From contig JBBELK010000062.1 in the NCBI GenBank assembly GCA_037783545.1, positions 2,294,001 to 2,358,000 of the forward strand: DNA of 64,000 bases, in the 5' to 3' direction. The stretch is from Henricia sp. BOLD:AAB3569 (lineage: Eukaryota; Echinodermata; Asteroidea; Spinulosida; Echinasteridae). The notes beneath the pieces are model-generated. The model ran no database searches and was not told where the DNA came from. It saw only the letters and a list, made by a program, of their open reading frames with translations. Positions 1 through 11,160 of this stretch are shown piece by piece (the stretch's first letter is position 1; the number at the start of each line of letters is the position of its first letter). The position numbers were made by a program, and so were the translations under genes.

Positions 1-63
1 ATCAACATTCACTGTCCTTATTTACTCCTGGGTGGAGAGAACCCACATTTAGAACTAATCATT

Positions 64-480
64 AGGGAGGTTTTCGCACCGTCACGGATACCGATACGTC
101 ATGACTTTATGCGCGTCTCGTGACACGTAACCGTATATAGTACACATGTTTTCATATGCGTGAACAACGGTTATCGGCCTCCATACGCCTAGCATAAAAA
201 CGGATACCGGTTATGCAGATTTTTCGCTTTTTCCGTGATGGATTAATAAGTTTTATTCCTTTTTATTTATTTGTGATGTATCTTCCATGAATACCGATCG
301 AATTTAATGAATCATTCCCACTTGAAAGTGAGGAAAATCTGCTGCAAACAAAGTCAAGCGCAGACCATATTTAGCAGATGAATGTATGCACGTAGTCACA
401 CAGTGCGAAACCCAGTTCAGTGAGCGCATCAACGTGAACGGTTACCGTTATCCGTATTCGTCACCTTGCGAAACCTCTCT
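64..480. mobile_element. MITE-like element with imperfect terminal inverted repeats
   Basis: The left end (agggaggttttcgcaccgtc) is matched in inverted form by the right end (read on the minus strand, agagaggtttcgcaaggtga), roughly 80% over 30 bp by eye. Both sides are flanked by att (61-63 and 481-483), a possible 3-bp target duplication. The interior is rich in ggataccg / cggttatccg words and has no coding capacity. A non-autonomous DNA transposon is inferred; the family is not recognised. Confidence 0.45.
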
Positions 481-483
481 ATT

Positions 484-830
484 GTCTCAAATGCAATCCA
501 CGCCACATGAATTGACCTTTTCTTTTTTGTAGAAAATGGAATGTGTAACATGCAGTTTGTGCTCAAAATACGAGAATGTCTAAAAAAAAATTCTAAGCAA
601 ATTCTTAAATTTAGTTTGTTTTTTTTTATAGGGAAAAAACCCTTAATTCTTACCTATAAATTGATAATCATTGAAAAACCATAAACAAGTTTGTGTGCAT
701 TTTCAAAGTTGAACTAAATTAACCTGGTTTTATGAGGAAAGAATTCAGTACTCAATCATCAGAAAACCGGAGGATTGGCCAAAAAATGTAATTTTGTTTT
801 TGAAAAATGTGTCTGACAGCTTGGGCTGAG
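484..830. other. Unassigned AT-rich sequence
   Basis: Only A/T runs are seen here, with no supported gene or structured repeat. Confidence 0.5.
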
Positions 831-988
831 TTTTTGTGATCATGACTAGAAATTGGCAGTGGATCCAGGTACTATCTGGGTAGTGCTTGACATGTCCATG
901 AGCCTGGGCCAGGTTTTTGTGATCATGACTAGAAATTGGCAGTGGATCCAGGCACTATCTGGGTAGTGCTTGAAATGTCCATAAGCCT
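831..988. repeat. 83-bp tandem duplication
   Basis: The segment beginning tttttgtgatcatgactaga occurs at 831 and again at 914 with a few substitutions (ggtactatc versus ggcactatc). Two copies, no coding sense. Confidence 0.8.
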
Positions 989-1203
989 AGAACCGCCACT
1001 GATTTCCAGTTATACTTGCAAAAACTTGACTCGGGCTGTGCAACATCCAACTCATTTTATAATAAGTCACATTTTTTCGGGTAAATTTTGGGTTTTTCCT
1101 GATCAAATCTGCAATTTTTTTGCTGTAACATTTTACATTTATAAAAACTAAACATGTGGACATTTTCCTGTCAACCCATTTAGTGATCACGTAAACTGGA
1201 CAT

Positions 1204-1370
1204 GCAGTACAGCTGAATACGGGGCGGGTGTAATGTCACAAAATGCATTGCTATTGTCAAAAAGTGCATTGACACATTCCCATCCTCAAAGCAAAAGGGG
1301 AATGCACGACAATAGCAGTGAATTTTGTGACATTTCACTTTCCACCCACCCCTGTATTCCGCTATACTAC
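1204..1370. repeat. Short inverted-repeat (MITE-like) element
   Basis: The left arm contains aatacggggcgggtg and taatgtcacaaaatgc; the right arm carries their inverted counterparts (gaattttgtgacatt, cacccctgtatt). The shared block aatgtcacaaaat...gctattgtc is the strongest. It would fold into a hairpin with a loop near 1285. Confidence 0.65.
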
Positions 1371-1524
1371 ACATCCCCCAATCGATTAATCATAACAAAT
1401 GACACATCACTGTAAAGAGGAATAACGGGGCTTTCCAATGATACAAATTTCAAGGGAAATGATTTAGTAACAAGAGAAAAATCGTCAGTCAAACTTGACT
1501 TTCCAAACTTTTTTTGTGGAGTTT

Positions 1525-1743
1525 AGCATGGTAGTCATCTACAGGGGCACCTTATAATAGTACAGCATTTGTTTCAAATTTATCTGAAAGTTCCTTTTTA
1601 CAGGGGGAAAATGTATGTTACGTGTGTGACGTCAGAAATGTCACAGAAATTTTTTCCCTGTAAAAAGAAATTTTCAAGTAAATTTGAGACAAATGCTGTA
1701 CATATTATTATATAAGGTGACCCCTGTAGATGACTTCCATGCT
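1525..1743. repeat. Inverted-repeat (MITE-like) element, about 219 bp
   Basis: The ends are agcatggtagtcatctacag and, inverted, ctgtagatgacttccatgct. The arms continue inward (acagcatttg / caaatgctgt, ttacaggg / ccctgtaa). The centre lies near 1630. No open frame. Confidence 0.75.
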
Positions 1744-1993
1744 ATATTAATGCAAAAGTATTCACCAACAGGAAATTTATTGAACATAATACAGTTCAAA
1801 AAGCTACACATGATTTCCAGCTAAAAGGTACTTTTTGTACGACTGGTAAATTGTTTTAGGCAAATGGAATAAGTTATGAGAAATTTAACTCAAAGCATTT
1901 TGTTTTGGTATGAAATGCATTGTAAATTGTGTTGATCTGAAATTAATTTTTGTAATTTTCTTTTTCAGAAATGGGAGCTCATGAGGCTGCAAG

Positions 1994-2125
1994 CAGGGTT
2001 GTAGTCAAGTCCACCACAAGTCCCTGGGTCTTAATTCAAGTCACAGGCTACTCAAATGAACTCCAACAAAGGCATTCGTTTGTGCATGCTCATCCTTTGC
2101 TTCTGGACGGACTCGACTACAACCT
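1994..2125. repeat. Small inverted-repeat element
   Basis: agggttgtagtcaagtcc at the left is inverted as ggactcgactacaacct at the right. It is preceded by a pyrimidine tract and cag (about 1950-1969) that mimics a 3' splice site, but the interior has stops in all plus frames, so I do not call an exon. Confidence 0.45.
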
Positions 2126-2660
2126 CGGTTCCAGACGGAATAGTTTTTAAATCTTTTCGCGAGTGATGTCTTTGTGCCGTGGTACGTCGTAATCTGGAAC
2201 AAATTGCCGATGGTATTTTTAGTCAATTGGGTATGTAGACAGAAAACTTGAGAAAGTCAATTTTCAGTTTATCGTCATGTTGTTACTGACAATATTGTGA
2301 TTTACCAATTTACAAATGTTGTGTTTTACTGATTTGTTTCTCGAAATTGCAGTTATCGTTTGTAATTATATTTTCTTGTTTTACAGTGAATGTTTAATAA
2401 ATCATTTTAATTGTATTTCTTGGTACACCATTTTTATTAATTTGTTCTTTAACAGGTAGAGGAGGGAAACCTCCACTTCAATACGTTAGAAAATCGGACA
2501 GGGGGCAACCCCTGTTCGATTTTCAAATTATAATTTTGGTCCACCGCGCCCTGGACTATCTGTAAAGACAATAGCAATTAGGACCTTGCATAAATTAAGT
2601 TAATGAACATTTTACTTGAATATATTACTTGGTTCACTTATTGGAGTACAGAATAAAATG
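2126..2660. other. Unassigned AT-rich stretch
   Basis: No gene, RNA or clear repeat seen. A short palindromic word pair (gttagaaaatcggacaggg / cccctgttcgattttc, about 2484-2525) may be a small hairpin. Confidence 0.5.
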
Positions 2661-3260
2661 AGACTTGTTTACAAATGAAACTTTTGTTGTCAGTGACTTT
2701 TATTTTGACTTTAACTATATAACACTATTTAAATAAGATTGTTTACAAACATTACTATATTTGTTAAAGTACATTTAACAATGCTACAAGAGAAATAAAT
2801 ACAATTGGTTGTTGCTAAATGAAGACAAGAATATTAAGTACAAGTCAATGTTTACAAACTGTTAGTCATTTTTTTTTTTGAGAGAGAATAATTTGAGCAA
2901 GTTTTGGTTTGTTTACAAACTGATAGTAATTTTTGAGACACTGAAGAGTTGTGTGCTTAGGGATGGATAGAAGATTCAATGTTTACAAACTGTTAATCAA
3001 TTTTTGGAGAGAGGCTTGAACACATTTAGGACAGCTTGTTTGTTTACAAGCTGTTAGTCATTTTTTTGAGACATTGAAGAGTTGTGCTTAGGAACTGACT
3101 GTAGGATGGATAGGTTTTTTCTTCTGTTGATTCAATGTTTACAAACTGATAGTCATTTTTGAGACACTGAAGAGTTGTGTGCTTAGGGACTGACTGATAG
3201 ATGGAAGGTTCAGTTGAGTTGATTCAATGTTTACAAACTGTTTTGGGAGAGAGGCTTGGA
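2660..3260. repeat. Imperfect tandem repeat built around tgtttacaaac
   Basis: About eight copies of tgtttacaa(a/g) occur in roughly 570 bp, near 2667, 2740, 2849, 2911, 2980, 3042, 3136 and 3229. Several are followed by 'tgttagtcatttttgagaca' and 'ctgaagagttgtgtgcttag'. TGTTTAC matches the forkhead-factor core, but the copies belong to longer repeats, so a regulatory role is only a possibility. Confidence 0.6.
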
Positions 3261-3621
3261 CAGCAGAGCTTCTTGTTGGAAAGTTGCTTTGGTTTTTTTT
3301 GGGAACTCTGTGGCAGAAGGTTCAATCATCCTGATTTCTTCAACTTGTGTCTGCGGGGGAAAAGTAAAAAGTTTTTAAACAGTATAGTAAATCTACAGAT
3401 GGCACAAATGCAACATTTCCATATTTGTTGAATCAGATAATGTTTTTTTATGCTGTAAACTCAGGCATGCAACTGTGTTACAAGGGAAATGCAAACAAAT
3501 CTCCGACTTTGTACAGTGTTTTTTAAATTTCCGATGGTGCAGATGAGGAAAAGTTGCATGCCTGTAAACTGCAACTCCTGAAGGCCCAATGGTCATTTTT
3601 CGAAAACTGGAGATACTTTAT
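3261..3621. other. Unassigned sequence
   Basis: Only short open frames without recognisable products. A weak inverted relation (caactgtgttaca near 3469 and gactttgtacagtg near 3505) is not convincing. Confidence 0.4.
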
Positions 3622-4037
3622 ACAGTAAAGAGGGCATTTTGGCAATACAGACCATATTTTTGAGAAAATACCTTTGTCTGGTCTCAAAATAAAAGAAATA
3701 AGTTTCAGTTGTTCTGAAGAGATAACTTAGGCCCAAAAAGGGTTACAAATAGTGTGACAACATGCCTTTCTAAAAACCCTGTGATCAAATTTCCAATATA
3801 CGCTCGTAACCGGGACGGACACTTGTGTTACATTTTAGGCCATCCCAGTTACGAGTGTATATTGGAAATTGGTATACAGGGTTTTTAGAAAGGCATGTTA
3901 TCACACTATTTGTAACCCTTTTTGGGCCCAAGTTATCTCTTCAGAACAACTGAAACTTATTTCTTTTATTTTGAGACCAGACAAAGGTATTTTCTGGAAA
4001 ATATGGTATGTGTTGCCAAAATTCCCCCCTTACCGTG
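3622..4037. mobile_element. Fold-back element with about 190-bp arms
   Basis: The two halves are inverted copies. Left arm: agggcattttggcaatacag, then aaataagtttcagttgttct, then ggcatg-type words, then tttccaatatacgctcgtaac. Right arm: the same in reverse (gttacgagtgtatattggaa, aacaactgaaacttatttct, tgttgccaaaatt). The loop is about 3805-3840. Short open frames in the right arm are arm sequence, not genes. Confidence 0.8.
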
Positions 4038-5219
4038 GAAAATGCCAGTATATTGGGGCTCACCGTGGGTCAATCTTGGCCACTCTGAAGACGATGCAGT
4101 GAGGTCTGCCAAAACAGATCTTGAAAATATTCAGCTCCTGGTCGACATCGCTTGGCACACACGTCTTTGTCACCTGTCACAAATTAAGAAAACATAACGA
4201 CTATGTTATAAAATGCTGCAAGTTTAGAGAAAATTAAAAGTTGATGAATTTTTCAATTTGGCTGGAAAAATGAAGACACGTTAGGTTGCTTACAAAGATT
4301 CACATCTGATTTGTTTAAAATCATGGATTGCCTCACGCATGGTGGAGTTTACAAATAAACTGCTTTGGAGAAATTAACGTGAAGTGTAGAGCAATTAAAA
4401 TGCAAGATGAGAGGCATTTCCGCAAATATTTGAATGTGTAGTGGAATCTTCCCCAATGAGTGTTCACTGTATAAACTGCAGGCTACATTCACAATCAGAG
4501 TTGATTGGGATGGTAGAGACGACCCTACCGGGGTACATCAGTATGGATTTTCAGCAAAGACAAAAAAGATTCAAAATTTAACTTTGAAACATACCAAAAC
4601 AGGTTGGAAACGGGCAAAAATTGTTTTCCTGATAATTTCTGAGACATTTTTTAAAAAGTCATATATTTTTTTATGCCGATTTGTGCAAATAACTGCTGGA
4701 CTAACCCCTTGTGATTTAAAAAAAAAATTATTGTCATACAATTGACCCAAAATGGATTTGCAGTAAGGATGAACAGAACAATGGACTGTGACTTACTGAT
4801 ACTGTAGGTCAACACTGGCCAGATTTCTTCTCCCAGCAAATCTCAACATGATGGGTGGTGCATATGAACAGTAGCCACAGACTAAAAGGGAAAGAAAATA
4901 TATGGGTTAACTAAGTTACGGTACTTACAAATCAGAGCTACATGTAAGACTTCAAACCAAATATCTAACACTAAAGTGGAAAATGTGTGGAGGTATGAAT
5001 GAACTTAATGCATTTTATGAAAGCAGAATTGATCCAAACAAAAGATTTATTTTAGCTAGTTCATCCACACTGGTACAACCGCAGAAATGCTATCATCTAA
5101 CTAAATATGACGGTGCCAAATCGGTGCCAAAACAGACAACAGGCCCGAAAATGTTCTGGAGTTTGAGCGGAATTTGCTCAAAGATGTTTTAGTAATTAAA
5201 AAAGAAAATACAAAAATGT
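4038..5219. other. Unassigned sequence, no supported gene
   Basis: Open frames of 60-100 codons (for example 4434-4745 plus, 4983-5192 plus) show no recognisable domain and no conserved context. I see no repeat structure here. Confidence 0.5.
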
Positions 5220-6330
5220 GCCTTACAAAAGTGCCCAAAAGATCTGCTCGGCTGTGGGTTCGAGTCCCACCCAAGCACTGGTTTTTAATGATTCAAACTG
5301 ACAGTCCGACACCAGCTCACTGAGTGGGCGAGTGGTTAAGACAACTGCTCTACAATGCAGAAGGCTGTGAGTTCGAGTCCCACCCAAGCACAAGGTTCTA
5401 ACATAGTTCTTGGAAAAGCGCTGAGCACATAGCAAAAATAAATATCGTCAAAAAGGGGCAAGGGATTAGTTGTGATGCCAACTGCTCCACGATTCAAATA
5501 GACCCTTTTGCACCAATGCACTGAGTAGTTGAATAATTTGAGACAACTGCTCTAGGTTCAAGTCCCACCCAACCACATTTTGATGTTTTTAGCAGTTCTT
5601 ATAAATTTGACCAAGAAAGGGCAGTTGTGATACCAACTGCTCCATGATTCAGACTGGCCCTTTGATACCAGCGCACTGAGTGGTCAAGTGGTTGAGGCAA
5701 CTACTCTAGATTAGTTGTGATACCAACTTCCATGATTCAAATTGGCCCTTTGACACCTGCGTAATGATTGGTTGAAAGGTTAAAAACAACTGCTCTAGAA
5801 TTCAGAAGGTTGTGGGTTCAAGTCCACCCAAGCACAGGTTTTAACAGAGTTCTTGGGAAAGCTCTGAGCATAAAGTGCTGATAAATTGCATCAGAAAAGG
5901 GCAGGGGATTAGTTGTGAAACCAACTGGCTCTTTGAGACCAGTACACTCAGTGGTCGAATGAGTGAGGCAACTGTTCTAGGTTCCAGTCCCAAATGCTCC
6001 ATGATTTGAACCAGCACACCGAGTGGTCAAGTCAACTGTTGTAGTAGAATGTAGGAGAATGAGGATATGGGTTCGAGTCCCACCCAAGCACATTTTGATA
6101 TTTTTAATTGTTCTTATAAATTGTCGGAAAAGGGCAAGGGATTAGTTTTGATACTAAATATTCCAAGAATCAAACAGGCCCTTTGACACCAGCACACCGA
6201 GAGGTTGAGTAGTTAAGGAAACTGCTTCAGAATGCAGAAGGTTGTGGGTTCGAATCCCACCCAAGCACAAATTGTTAACATAATGATAGTTCTTCGGAAA
6301 GCACTGAGCAAAAGTGCTGTAAGATTATAT
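5220..6330 (+). repeat. Tandem tRNA-like repeats (tRNA-derived SINE heads)
   Basis: Degenerate copies of a tRNA-like module recur: gagtggtcgagtggttaag, an anticodon-arm-like ctgctcta.aatgcag, then a B-box block gggttcgagtcccaccc followed by aagcac. The B-box-like block is clearest near 5256, 5372, 5815, 6069 and 6246. Linkers repeat gaccctttgacaccagc and ttcttgg.aa.gc.ctgagca. Truncations and mismatched stems argue against functional tRNAs; a tandemly expanded SINE or satellite with a tRNA-derived head fits best. Confidence 0.7.
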
Positions 6331-6591
6331 TGGGAAAGAGCAAGCTATTCCTAAAGTAGAGAAGTAGTAACAAGCTGATGATTACAATACCTAAAAGCTG
6401 CTCATGATGACAAATGAATTCCAACAAGAGAGAGACATGTATGTGGAGTCCAATAGTCCAGGTGAGGCCAAGCATGTGCAGCAACACAAGGGAGCTTCAT
6501 AAATTGGTCCTGTTAAAAGGAAATCAAATGAAATGCATGAGTATGTAAAGTTTACTTAATTACTCTGTTGTGAATGTGGGTGGGTCTTTAA

Positions 6592-7057
6592 AGCCTAGCG
6601 TACATCCACATTGCAACTGGAAGCAACTACACTGTAGTGGCAACTGGTGTTTCCGGCAACTGGAAGCAACTCGCGGCAACTGGGAGCAACTGATCAGTTG
6701 CTCAAAAAGGTTGATGTGCTCGTACTTGCAACTACTGGCAACTGGAGTTGCCGCGAGTTGCTCATGTTCTACACCGTCTGGCAACTGTAGTTGTACCCAG
6801 TTGCGGTCAGTTGCGTCAATGTACATGCACACGTAGTTGCAACTAGTTGCTGTCAGTTGCACGCGTGTGTCTGAATACGTGCGCGCACATCGACAGCAAC
6901 AGTTGCTTCCAGTTGAAAGGTCAATGTACTGTAGGCTTTACCAATTTGCCGTGTCGATGTGTGCGCTTTGAAAACTGGATGTTCCCAGTTGCTGCACACA
7001 TCGACAGCAACTGATGGTCGAGTTGCTTCCAGTTGCAATGTCGATGGACGCTAGGCT
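6592..7057. mobile_element. MITE with long inverted ends and internal gcaact repeats
   Basis: The left end (agcctagcgtacatccacat) and the right end read on the minus strand (agcctagcgtccatcgacat) are near-identical inverted repeats that continue through gcaactggaagcaact. The element is flanked by taa on both sides (6589-6591 and 7058-7060), a possible 3-bp target duplication of the kind made by PIF/Harbinger-type elements. The interior is dominated by gcaact/agttgc words in both orientations. No transposase. Confidence 0.7.
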
Positions 7058-7060
7058 TAA

Positions 7061-7930
7061 CAGTGTTCAACAGAAAAACCAACTTTCTAAGTAACAGAAA
7101 TGAGGAAAACATACTGACAAATTTGTTTGATGGTGCTCATCCCACAAATTATGTTCATAACGAACGGGACAAACTGTTAGAGAAATAAACAGGCTTTCCA
7201 ATGATATCATAGCACACAATGCTAGAAATACAGTAACTTTTTAGACCCTCCCTCCCCCCCCTGTACGCATGGCGTACACAGTGGCTCCAACCTCTTCACC
7301 CCTGTACGCATACGCATTCCATATACCTCAGCATTAGTAAGCATTGGTAAATGGTTCAGTACTACATGTATAGTGCTATATACATGTACTACTAACGATT
7401 CGCATACATGTCGCCTCCAAAATCTGAAATAAATGAGATTGTTTTTGCATTTTTGTTTACACAAACTGCAGATTTAATGGGAAAAACCTAAATTGAGGAG
7501 TGAAAAAAATGTGAGATGAGTGACAAAAATGTGTGGCCTGTCTAATATGTTTGTCAACTTGTCCAATTCCTTTCTCGTTTTAGTTAAAGCAAATTTTCAG
7601 TTTGTGTACATACGCATTGGCTTGGACCCTCCCCCCTGCCACCCTGTACGCAATGTCAACAACCCCCTCCCCCCTCCTTTATGGACGGCCCCTAACAGAG
7701 ACATGATGATCAACAAAACAAAGTTTGCAAAAATCTTTGAAAGCTGTATTCAACTCTTGTAGCTTTTTAGCTGGAAGTAAATGTTTTTGGACTCTTGAGC
7801 CACTGTGAGTAACATGCAGTAGTAGAAACAAACATATTTGGGAAATATGGTATGTAAATGAGCAATTTTTAAAATTAAAATTTTTATAAGGATAGTACAC
7901 CTGATGTCAGTATTAACTCATTTCATTCAA
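7061..7930. other. Unassigned sequence with ctgtacgca words
   Basis: Contains C-rich runs and three ctgtacgca words (near 7261, 7300 and 7643) plus several acatgta words. No supported gene. Confidence 0.4.
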
Positions 7931-7934
7931 TACA

Positions 7935-8490
7935 TTGGGGCATTATGGGTACATGTAGCATCATGAAACCATGGCCACTATGTGACTTCTAAAAAATAAA
8001 ACTGGAACTCAGTTTCAGGGGTATACACCATGCATGAATAAACATGAGAAAATATTGGGGCATTCTGGGTAGCATCATGATAAAACCATGGCCATGATGT
8101 GACTTCCAAAAAACAAAACTGGAACTCAGTTTCAGAGGGACACCATGCATGAATAAACATGAGAAAATATTGGGGCATTCTGGGTAACATCATGATGAAA
8201 CCATGGCCATGATGTGACTTCCAAAAAACAAAACTGGAACTCAGTTTCAGAGGGACACCATGCATGAATAAACATGAGAAAATATTGGGGCATTCTGGGT
8301 AACATCATGATGAAACCATGGCCATGATGTGACTTCCAAAAAACAAAACTGGAACACAGTTTCAGAGGGACACCATGCATGAATAAACATGAGAAAATAT
8401 TGGGGCATTCTGGGTAGCATCATGATGAAACCATGGCCATGATGTGACTTCTAAAAAACAAAACTGGAACTCCGCTTCAGGGGAACACCA
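7935..8490. repeat. 115-bp tandem repeat, about five copies
   Basis: The landmark gtgacttc occurs at 7982, 8099, 8214, 8329 and 8444, giving periods of 117, 115, 115 and 115. Each unit holds tattggggcattctgggta and ccatggccatgatgtgactt. The inner copies are nearly identical; the outer ones are diverged. Overlapping minus-strand frames are produced by the repeat. Confidence 0.9.
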
Positions 8491-8942
8491 TACATGAGCA
8501 AGGGCAAAATAGTAAATTTAGCATGCTGCAGTGACATGTAAATAAGTAGCCAGATTTGCATAATTTTGATTAAGGGAAGAACAGTACATCAATATGTCAG
8601 TATTAATTAATGGTGCAGTAATATGTAAATTAAGCATTTATTTGCATAAATTTGAATACGAACAATTGAATACTACACAAACTATTAAAGTTAAATGCCT
8701 GCTGCAAGATAGACTACTCTACCAGGGGCTGACCTCCGTAGAAATTCAAGGTGCCATTTTAGTAAGCAAACTACCGGTAGATGCGCCTCATGTCCGTTTG
8801 ACATGACTCTCGCAGTTGCTGATTTTTTTCTCATCCCATAGTTTGGTTGTTTCATTTCAATGGTGATTAGGTACCATACCAAATATTGTGTTTGTTACTT
8901 TGCTCAGTTGCGGTCCCATGCAACAATGAGAAAACAATTGGG
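8491..8942. other. Unassigned sequence
   Basis: No supported feature. The stretch after 8880 leads into the next tandem array. Confidence 0.4.
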
Positions 8943-10115
8943 TTCTTGGGGGAAAACCTGAGGGAGTATACCACTGTGCCTTATAGCTCAGATGGTAGAG
9001 CATCTGCCTGGTGTGTCATAGGTCTTGGGAAAAATCTGAGGGTGTACATGTATACTACTGTGCCTTATAACTCAGCTGGTGGAGCGTCTGCCCGGTGTGT
9101 CAGAGGTCTTGGGGAAAACCTGACAGAGTATACCACTGTGCCTTATAGCTCAGCTGGTGGAGCATCTGCCCGGTGTGTCAGAGGTCTTGGGGGAAAACCT
9201 GATGGAGTATACCACTGTGCCTTATAGCTCAGCTGGTGGAGCATCTGCCCGGTGTGTCAGAGGTCGTGGGGGAAACCTGAGGGAGTATACCACTGTGCCT
9301 TATAGCTCAGCTGGTAGAGCATCTGCCCGGTGTGTCAGAGGTCTTGGGGAAAATCTAAGGGAGTATACCACTGTGCTTTATAGCTCAGCTGGTAGAGCAT
9401 CTGCCTGGTGTGTCAGAGGTCTTGGAGAAAACCTGAGGGAGTATACCACTGTGCCTTATAGCTCAGCTGGTAGAGCATCTGCCCGGTGTGTCAGAGGTCT
9501 TGGGGAAAACCTGAGGGAGTATACCACTGTGCCTTATACCGGTACATGTAGCTCAGCTGGTGGAGCGTCTGCCCGGTGTGTCAGAGGTCTCAGGGAAAAC
9601 CTGAGGGAATATACCACTGTGCCTTATAGCTCAGCTGGTAGAGCATCTGCCCGGTGTGTCAGAAGTCTTGGGGAAAACCTGAGGGAGTATAACATGTACT
9701 ACTGTGCCTTATAGCTCAGCTGGTAGAGCATCTGCCTGGTGTGTCAGAGGTCTTGGGGAAAACCTGACGGAGTATACCACTGTGCCTTAAATAGCTCAGC
9801 TGGTAGAGCATCTGCCTGGTGTGTCATAGGTCTTGGGGGAAACCTGAGGGAGTATACTACTGTGCCTTATAGCTCAGCAGCTGGTGGAGTGTCTGTCTGG
9901 TGAGTCGGAGGTCTTGGGGAAAATCTGAGGGAGTATACCACTGTGCCTTATGGCTCAGCTGGTAGAGCATCTGCCTGGTGTGGCAGAGGTCTTGGGGAAA
10001 ATCTGAGGGAGTATACCACTGTGCCTTATAGCTCAGATGGTAGAGCTTCTGCCCAGTGAGTCACAGGTGTCAGGTTGGAATCCCGATAAAGCCCTTACGA
10101 GTTTTCTCTCATCCC
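8943..10115 (+). repeat. 78-bp tandem array of a tRNA-like 5' half (about 14 copies)
   Basis: Each unit contains ccttatagctcagctggtag, then agcatctgcc.ggtgtgtca and gaggtcttggggaaaacctg. The first block looks like an acceptor strand plus D-arm/A-box of a tRNA (tagctcagctggtagagc). Copies begin near 8978, 9062, 9139, 9218, 9297, 9376, 9454, 9532, 9621, 9706, 9786, 9866, 9947 and 10024. Only the last copy continues into a B-box-like aggttggaatccc near 10071. Because 78 is divisible by 3, long repetitive open frames (such as 9157-9714) arise; I do not regard them as genes. Confidence 0.85.
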
Positions 10116-10650
10116 AAGTGTGGATGCCGCTGTAACTATTCGCCGCGACACAGATTACACTACGAGAGGCATGTCAAACAGACACAAGGCGCGTCTAGTT
10201 TGCTTATTACTAAAATGGTGCCTTTACATACTTCACTTTATTGAATTGATTTCGCATGGGTGGGCTATCTTGCACTTTTGCTGCTATATCATCTTTGAGG
10301 AAGCCCTACCCATGCATGCCTATAAGCGGAAGCTAGACAAGTTTTAATACAGTGGAAAGTCACCATAAATAGGCATCGTATCTGAACCATACAAGTGTTT
10401 GTTTTGGTGGCGTTTAACGCGAACAAATTATTGGGAGCCATGAGCGATGTTCACTGTAGCTGAATGTTCTTTTTGGTGTTCATTATAGTGAAATTCCACT
10501 GTAATAAAATTGGAATGATGGCCAAAAACTCACCTCTCCTGTGTTTTCAGTATCCATGGCAACACGTTCATTTTTGTAGTGTGTAATATTAAGCTCCACA
10601 GTCTGTGGGCTCCATCTCCAATCTGTGAATACATAATGAACAAAAATGCA
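10116..10650. other. Unassigned sequence
   Basis: No gene or repeat that I can support. Confidence 0.4.
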
Positions 10651-10792
10651 ACCAATCCAGGCTTTGACATTAACCAAAGTCACCAAGGCCAATGGCCTCA
10701 TGCCCTGCTGAGTTGGCCCCGATGCCCCTTCAAGATACACTTTCTGAAGCCAACTTGGCCATCATGCCCTATTGAGCTCGTGCCAATGACGT

Positions 10793-10937
10793 CATTTTGG
10801 GAGTAAAACAATGCTGCGTCAATGTGGAAGCAATGTGCGTGCGCGTTGTGTGTGTCCATAGCGCACGTAGAGGCACAAGAGACACACACAACGCGCACGC
10901 TTCCACAATGACTCAGCATTATTTGACTCCCAAAATG
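10793..10937. repeat. 145-bp hairpin (MITE-like) element
   Basis: Near-complete inverted repeat: cattttgggagt, aatgctgcgtcaatgtggaa and gtgcgtgcgcgttgtgtgtg on the left are inverted on the right (cacacacaacgcgcac, ttccacaatgactcagcatt, actcccaaaatg). The loop lies near 10860-10885. It lies between two copies of the triplicated segment. Confidence 0.85.
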
Positions 10938-11007
10938 GCATATTCGCACGTGTTCGAAAGGGTTCAATCCCAGGCTTTGACATTAACCAAGGCTACCAAA
11001 GCCAATG

Positions 11008-11160
11008 GCCTTATGCCCTGCCGAGTTGGCCTCATGCCCTGCTGAGTTGGCCTCATGCCCTGCTGAGTTGGCCTCATGCCCTGCTGAGTTGGCCTCATGC
11101 CCTGCTGAGTTGGCCTCATGCCCTGCTGAGTTGGCCTCATGCCCTGCTGAGTTGGCCTCG
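11008..11160. repeat. 21-bp minisatellite, about seven copies
   Basis: gagttggcctcatgccctgct repeats with exact 21-bp spacing from 11023 (11044, 11065, 11086, 11107, 11128, 11149). It gives spurious open frames on both strands because the period is a multiple of 3. Confidence 0.95.

Noticed and set aside
1950-2235. Internal exon with splice-like borders
   Set aside because: All plus frames contain early stops and the core is a small inverted repeat.
4434-4745. 103-codon open frame
   Set aside because: AT-rich, lysine-rich, no domain and no supporting context.
5322-5395. Functional tRNA gene
   Set aside because: B box and anticodon arm are recognisable but the acceptor stem does not pair and related copies are decayed, so it is kept as tRNA-like repeat.
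9157-9714. 185-codon repetitive protein gene
   Set aside because: It is the 78-bp tRNA-like satellite read in frame; the overlapping frame at 8886-9227 shows the same, and copies with other lengths break it.
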